NCBI GenBank assembly: GCA_964522665.1
Contig: CAZFVY010000100.1
Location: forward strand, 1 to 27,093
Length of the DNA stretch: 27,093 nucleotides
Direction: 5' to 3'
Source of the DNA: CAZFVY01 sp964522665
Lineage (GTDB): Bacteria > Verrucomicrobiota > Verrucomicrobiia > Limisphaerales > CAZFVY01
Positions 25,101 through 27,093 of the stretch are shown here, piece by piece. Below the pieces are notes generated by a model that did not search any database, was not told the origin of the DNA, and saw only the letters and a list, made by a program, of their open reading frames with translations. The first letter of the stretch is position 1; each line of letters begins with the position of its first letter. The translations under genes were made by a program, and so were the position numbers.

Positions 25101-27093
25101 AGAACCGTGTTTAGCTGACTGCTGACCACCGCGATATTGTTGAGCGTGACATTGCCGGTATTGCTGACCACGCCCGTGTAATTGACCAACCCCCCGGAGG
25201 CCCCGGGTACGATCGGGCACGCCAGTGTCACGGTGATGCCCGGGGTCGTGGCGAGCACGCAGGTGGAGCTTGCCGAATTGGTAATCGCTTCGCCGCAGAG
25301 GCTCACGGCGTGGATCGTCGAGGCGCTGGCGCTGGCGCAACCTGGCGCCGCCGTGTAACTCCCCGAGAAGATCCCGGCCGCGCCGGGGCTCAGCGTGGTT
25401 GGCCCGGCCAGCGGCGCGTTACCGCTAAGATTGTTCGTGACGACGATGTTGTTCAGCGTGATCGCGCCGGTGTTGATGACGCTCACGGTGTAATTGACCT
25501 GGCCACCCAGACTCACTGGAAGCGCGGGACAGTTTTGAGTGATGGTCAATTGCGGCGCGACGTCCTGGACCGTCACGGTCTGGCTGACGGGTAGAGAAAC
25601 GTTGCCGCACGAATCGGTCGCGGTCCATGTTCGCGTAATCGAATAGCCGATCGCGCCGGGGGTGGGAGTTGAATCGGTGAAGGTGATTGACGGATTGGGA
25701 TCGCAATTGTCGGTCGCGGTAGGCGCGGTGAACGACGGAGTCGCGGGGCAATTGATCGTGATCGGGCCACCCTGGCCGGAGAGAGCCGGCGGGATGTTAT
25801 CGATGCGGGTGTTGTAAGTAACATTGGCCGAGTTGCCGCAACCGTCGGTGACGGTCACGGTGATGACGGCGCTGCAGGTACCGACGGCGCTGGCGGTCTT
25901 CGTCAAGGTTCCGGGGCAGGTGTCGGTCGCGGTGGTCGCGGCGATGGCGGCGGCTTCCGCTGCGGCCACGGTGAGGTAGCAGGCGGCGATTGAACCGGCC
26001 ACCGGGACAGGCGGAGTGTTATCGATGCGGGTATTGTAAATGACGTTGGCCGAGTTGCCGCAGCCGTCGGTGACGGTCACGGTGATGACTGCGCTGCAGG
26101 TACCGACGGTGCTGGCGGTTTTCGTCAGGGTTCCGGGGCAGGTGTCGGTCGCGGTGGTCGCGGCGATGGCGGCGGCCTCCGCGGCGGCCACCGTCAAGTA
26201 ACAAGCGGCGATGGAACCGGTGACGGGCACGGGCGGGGTGTTGTCGATCCGAGTGTTGTAAGTGACATTGGCCGAGTTACCGCAACCGTCGGTGACGGTG
26301 ACGGTGATCACTGCGCTGCACGTGCCGACGGTATTGGCGGTCTTCGTCAATGTTCCGGGGCAGGTGTCGGTTGCGGTGGTCGCGGCGATGGCGGCGGCTT
26401 CCGCGGCGGCCACGGTGAGGTAGCAGGCGGCGATCGAACCGGCGACGGGTACGGGCGGGGTGTTATCGATGCGGGTGTTGTAAGTAACATTGGCCGAGTT
26501 GCCGCAACCGTCGGTGACGGTCACGGTGATGACGGCGCTGCAGGTACCGACGGCGCTGGCGGTCTTCGTCAAGGTTCCGGGGCAAGTGTCGGTCGCTGTG
26601 GTAGCGGCGATGGCGGCGGCTTCCGCGGCGGCCACGGTGAGGTAGCAGGCGGCGATGGAGCCGGCGACGGGCACGGGCGGGGTATTATCGATCCGGGTGT
26701 TGTAAGTGACGTTGGCCGAATTACCGCAACCGTCGGTGACGGTCACCGTGATCACCGCGCTGCAGGTGCCGATCGTGCTGGCGGTTTTCGTCAAGGTTCC
26801 GGGGCAAGAGTCAGTCGCGGTGGTGGCGGCGATGGCGGCGGCTTCCGCGGCGGCCACGGTGAGGTAGCAGGCGGCGATGGAGCCGGCGACGGGCACGGGC
26901 GGGGTATTATCGATCCGGGTGTTGTAAGTGACGTTGGCGGAGTTGCCGCAACCGTCGGTGACAGTGACGGTGATCACCGCGCTGCACGTTCCGACGGTAT
27001 TGGCGGTTTTTGTCAAGGTTCCGGGGCAAGAGTCAGTCGCGGTGGTCGCGGCGATGGCGGCGGCTTCCGCGGCGGCCACGGTGAGGTAGCAGG
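16139..27093 (-). CDS. Giant cysteine-rich surface repeat protein, 5' end outside the window
   Basis: The reading frame stays open to the window edge, so the start and any signal peptide are missing; at least 3,650 codons are visible. Order from the N-terminal side: nearly six 74-residue units (I-D-N-T-P-P-V-P, A-A-C-Y-L-T-V-A-A-A, V-T-V-T-D-G-C-G-N-S), one HYR-like domain (about 25,564-25,800), 28 DUF11/DUF7507-like domains of about 107 residues (x-C-P-x-x-P-V-A-P-G-G, then N-T-G-N-V-T-L-T-N-V), then two roughly 74-residue C-terminal domains. Most units have four Cys, so about 135-140 Cys are visible, probably as disulfides outside the cell. The protein is Thr/Ser/Val-rich with few charges. 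I see no LPXTG, PEP-CTERM or type IX sorting signal. It is likely a fibrous surface or secreted structure or adhesin, which is an inference. Confidence 0.9.
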   Translation of the reverse strand, partial: CYLTVAAAEAAAIAATTATDSCPGTLTKTANTVGTCSAVITVTVTDGCGNSANVTYNTRIDNTPPVPVAGSIAACYLTVAAAEAAAIAATTATDSCPGTLTKTASTIGTCSAVITVTVTDGCGNSANVTYNTRIDNTPPVPVAGSIAACYLTVAAAEAAAIAATTATDTCPGTLTKTASAVGTCSAVITVTVTDGCGNSANVTYNTRIDNTPPVPVAGSIAACYLTVAAAEAAAIAATTATDTCPGTLTKTANTVGTCSAVITVTVTDGCGNSANVTYNTRIDNTPPVPVTGSIAACYLTVAAAEAAAIAATTATDTCPGTLTKTASTVGTCSAVITVTVTDGCGNSANVIYNTRIDNTPPVPVAGSIAACYLTVAAAEAAAIAATTATDTCPGTLTKTASAVGTCSAVITVTVTDGCGNSANVTYNTRIDNIPPALSGQGGPITINCPATPSFTAPTATDNCDPNPSITFTDSTPTPGAIGYSITRTWTATDSCGNVSLPVSQTVTVQDVAPQLTITQNCPALPVSLGGQVNYTVSVINTGAITLNNIVVTNNLSGNAPLAGPTTLSPGAAGIFSGSYTAAPGCASASASTIHAVSLCGEAITNSASSTCVLATTPGITVTLACPIVPGASGGLVNYTGVVSNTGNVTLNNIAVVSSQLNTVLIVPSLSPGGFVNFTAGFTAPLNACSLTGSVTATGSDACTATPVSSAATATCPLVTTPGLSVTRLCPSAPVAPGGVLVYGGSIHNSGNITLTNLTVLSDQPVPNTTVFVLASLAPGASASFNSSFNAPADACSVTSTLTVTAQEICSGNTVSNSQTGVCPLVASPQITVTKSCPPGSVTPGGTLVYSGTITNTGNVTLTNVFVVNNQPAPNTPVFGPVSLAPGAGTNFTGSYVIPPNICSITGTVTASGQDKCAGTTVASSFTTTCLVFTSSRLTVTQLCPPAPVAPGGLLTYSGSVQNTGDTTLTNLVVTNDRTGATPVFTAVSLTPGATVNFTGSYLTPAISGCSVTSTLTARANDATSACGGTPVIALATMTCSALTTPALAVTQTCPVIPATPGAVLTYGGSVRNVGNVNLTNVVVLSSHTGATPVFALANLAPGDVAVFSGSYVVPINIGCSITATLTATAGNPCDSSTVTNSVSSTCPVITTPGIVVTLVCPAAPTAPGGVVTYTGTVRNSGNGTLNNVVVVGSQLNTILIVPSLTPGTTVNFSANFTAPLNACSVTSSVTATGADACSSASVTNTVSATCGLVATPNVSVTRLCPLTPVAPGGVLVYGGSIRNTGNLTLTNLTVVSSQPVPNTTVFVLPSLAPGASASFNSSFNAPLDTCSVTSILTVTGQDVCSGNTVTATQTSACPLVTAPQLALTKACPTLPVTPGGAFVFTGTVTNTGNVTLTNVFVVNNQPAPNTPVFGPVTLPPGGGATFTGSYIIPANVCAITDTLTAAGQNQCGGATVSISTTTTCPILATSRLAATLSCPLLPTAPGGLLTYSGSVQNTGNTTLTNLVVTSDRTGATPVFTAPLLAPGATVVFTGSYVVPTNSGCAVTSTLTARANDATAACGGTPVIASATSSCPVTSAPALDVTQVCPVTPVAPGGILTYSGVVHNTGSVTLTNVLVLNNRTGSTPVFSLATLPPGASASFTGSYLVPLNSGCSVTATLSASATDACRGTVLSFSTTTTCSLLSTPNLFVTLVCPVVPVAPGGVVNYTGTLSNPGNIALMNVVVVSSQLNVVLTVPSLAPGAFTNFVARFVAPVDACSLNSAVTATGSDACTAMMVTSAASASCVLAISPGLAVTRLCPTAPVAPGAVLVSSGSVRNNGNITLTNVTVLSSQPAPSTPVFFLASLAPGASVNFTSSFNAPSDTCSVTSVLTVTGQDVCSGAVVSGSQTSACPLVTAPQIALTKACPTLPVTPGGAFVFTGTVTNTGNVTLTNVFVVNNQPAPNTPVFGPVTLPPGGGATFTGSYIIPANVCAITDTLTAAGQNQCGGATVSISTTTTCPILATSRLAATLSCPLLPTAPGGLLTYSGSVQNTGNTTLTNLVVTSDRTGATPVFTAPLLAPGATVVFTGSYVVPTNSGCAVTSTLTARANDATAACGGTPVVASATSSCPVASAPALDVTQVCPVIPVAPGGILTYSGVVHNTGAVTLTNVIVLNNRTGTTPVFSLATLPPGASAIFTGSYLVPLDSGCSVTATLSVSATDACRGTVLSFSTTTTCSLLSAPNLSVALVCPVVPVSPGGVVNFTGTVSNPGNVTVTNVVIVSSQLNLVLTVPSLAPGAFTNFVARFVAPLDACSLVGAVTATGDEACAGVPLTARASATCGLLAIPGVTVTQTCPPAAVAPGGVLVYGGSVFNSGNVTLTNLTVVSSQPAPNTTIFVLASLAPGTTANFSGSFNAPTDACAVTSALIVTAQDGCLGGVITGAVTNTCPLVAAPQITVTKTCPPASPTPGAMLVYSGAVTNTGNVTLTNVLVVNNQPAPNTPVFGPVTLAPGAGAKFTGSYLVPTNVCSITGTVTATGQETCAGTTVASSFTATCLIFTSSRLSVTQSCPLASVSPGGLLSYSGAVQNTGDTTLTNLVVTNDRTGTTEVFRAAVLVPGASMVFTGSYLTPANSGCSSTYTLTARANDATSACGGAPVVATAIGSCPLLTTPALELTQICPATPVAPGSILTYGGSVRNTGDVTLTNVTVFNNRGGAAPVFTLARMAPGETAAFSGSFVAPRNSGCAVTSTLTASGSEACRGATVSFSTTTTCSLLSAPAIAITLSCPITPTTPGGVTTYAGSVSNPGSVTLTNVVVSSQFNAILIVASLAPGAFTNFTASFTAPPNACSLTRSVSVSGSDACAGALVTAVASASCALLTSPSLTVTRDCPTTSVAPGGVLVYGGSVHNTGNVALTNITVVSSQPAPNTKVFVLASLAPGATASFNSSFNAPLEACSVTSSVTASAQDVCSGQTVTNSETGTCPLILSPQISLTKACPLVSVTPGGILAYSGAVTNTGNVTLTNVFVFNNQPAMNTPVFGPITLVPGAGAFFTGSYVIPTNLCAVTDTLTAAGEETCGGSTVSISTTTTCPILSSSRLVVSQTCPATAVAPGGILTYLGFVQNTGDTTLTNVVVTNDRTGATPVLTAATLAAGARLSFSGSYTAPFASGCGITSTLTARANDATSVCGGTPVVATATSSCALLSAPALEVTQICPAGPVAPGALLTYGGKLQNTGNITLTNVVVLNSRAGATPILTLAALAPGEVAVFTGSFFAPTNIGCAVTSTLTASAVDSCRGAISSFSTTATCSLSSAPDLAVTLACPILPAPVGGVIDYSGTVNNTGNVTLSNLVVITSQLRTVLVVASLAPGGMTNFIARFSAPADGCSITGVVIATGNDGCTAAPVSATATASCALAANPGITVTRVCPPTQVAPGGLLVFGGSVRNTGDITLTNVTVVSSQPVANTRVLGPISLAPGDSAPFSGSYTVTTGSNPAFDTVTARGSDICQARSVSATANCSGLVSQSDSPVIDSITLTNGVVTVSWSATPGVTYSLLYKSNVLDSVWKVVPGYVTATGETASKIDALGSGQQRLYQVSIVSVAPVISAITLTAGVPTISWAATPGTTYYVQYKSNLADPVWQDLAGNVTATGLTATKTDPTGANDQRFYRVVVVQD
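16142..16590 (-). repeat. Two tandem C-terminal domains of the giant protein
   Basis: Two copies of a domain of about 74 residues end the giant protein. Both follow the pattern P-V-I-x-x-I-T-L-T-x-G-V, then S-W-x-A-T-P-G, then Y-K-S-N, then V-W, then V-T-A-T-G, and end in a Gln-Arg/Tyr element (R-L-Y-Q-V or R-F-Y-R-V). The boundary between them is near 16,360. The C-terminus of the protein at 70-2022 has the same general layout. Confidence 0.75.
20789..21373 (-). repeat. 585-bp block identical to 22394-22978 (copy 1)
   Basis: By line-by-line reading this stretch is identical to 22394-22978, offset by exactly 1605 bp. It covers most of a type D domain, most of a type C domain and the end of a type E domain. 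Identity at silent sites means the copy is recent or was homogenised by gene conversion. Confidence 0.9.
22394..22978 (-). repeat. 585-bp block identical to 20789-21373 (copy 2)
   Basis: This is the partner of the block at 20789-21373. Mismatches begin just outside on both sides (20786 and 20788 on one side, 21374 on the other). Similarity continues at a lower level for a few hundred bases towards lower coordinates. Confidence 0.9.
25801..27093 (-). repeat. 222-bp tandem repeat array (74-residue units), continues past the window edge
   Basis: The landmark around CGAT-C/G-CGG recurs at 25801, 26023, 26245, 26467, 26689 and 26911, an exact 222-bp period. Five full units and 183 bp of a sixth are visible. 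They are very similar at DNA level; the two nearest the edge are almost identical. The total copy number cannot be known from this window, and assemblers may have collapsed such an array. Confidence 0.95.

Larger units (their letters stand above)
16600..25563 (-). repeat. 28-domain array with a 1605-bp, five-domain higher-order period
   Basis: There are 28 domain starts. After one leading domain they follow the type order A-B-C-D-E five times, then A-B. Type A has V-S-S-Q-L-N; B has S-S-Q-P-x-P-N-T; C has V-N-N-Q-P-A-P-N-T-P-V-F-G-P; D has N-D-R-T-G-A-T; E has a start of A-P-A-L with N-N-R or S-S-H. Type A anchor points end at 25245, 23640, 22035, 20430, about 18825 and about 17221, so the spacing is 1605 bp (535 residues) throughout. 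Confidence 0.9.

Noticed and set aside
27077..27079. GTG at 27079 as the start of the giant gene
   Set aside because: It is an internal valine codon of the 74-residue repeat. The frame continues upstream to the window edge with the expected repeat residues (C-Y-L-T), so the gene is partial.
25801..27093. Tandem array as a CRISPR or non-coding satellite
   Set aside because: The 222-bp period is a multiple of three, the frame is open throughout, and units encode the same protein repeat without unique spacers.

Overview
The window looks like a piece of a GC-rich bacterial chromosome, most likely from the Verrucomicrobiota (Limisphaerales/Pedosphaera-like). I infer this from gene content and from the C-terminal domains of the two surface proteins, not from a marker gene. 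Every gene I can support lies on the minus strand, so transcription runs from high to low coordinates. No gene-free stretch exceeds about 141 bp. I see no tRNA, rRNA, CRISPR array, transposase, integrase or phage gene.

Region 1 (27093 to 16139) is one giant open reading frame that runs off the right edge, with more than 3,650 codons visible. It starts in a tandem array of 74-residue units (exact 222-bp period), passes through one HYR-like domain, and continues as 28 DUF11/DUF7507-like beta-sandwich domains. It ends in two copies of a roughly 74-residue domain. The 28 domains follow a second-order pattern: a block of five domain types repeats every 1605 bp. Almost every domain carries four cysteines.

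Region 2 (16041 to 13861) is a compact periplasmic/membrane module: a DUF1573 protein with a Cys-Gly-Cys motif, a membrane-tethered rhodanese, and a DoxX/MauE-like membrane protein with another Cys-Gly-Cys motif. The last two are coupled by a GTGA overlap. The module may handle thiols or disulfides, and it lies just downstream of the cysteine-rich giant gene.

Region 3 (13720 to 2162) is a dense run of stress-type genes. In transcription order they are: CBM48/AMPK-type glycogen-binding protein, DUF883 (YqjD/ElaB-like), DUF1469 (YqjE-like), a small coiled-coil membrane protein (YqjK-like position), hybrid PAS histidine kinase, double PRC-barrel protein, DUF2934 protein, Dps, a small basic ORF, an acidic conserved protein, an HTH-less cyclic-nucleotide-binding protein, a general-stress-protein-17M-like protein, a PSDC-type phosphatidylserine-decarboxylase-like enzyme, an eRF1/baeRF-like protein, a low-affinity iron permease, a CsbD-like fragment, a DUF2243 membrane protein, a zinc alcohol dehydrogenase, and a second 17M-like protein. 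Short gaps and several stop/start overlaps suggest a few long transcripts. The theme appears to be envelope, iron, redox and carbon-storage stress, with the histidine kinase as the only obvious sensor.

Region 4 (2022 to 70) is a second secreted repeat protein with 14 beta-propeller-like blades. Its C-terminal domain resembles the one that ends the giant protein.
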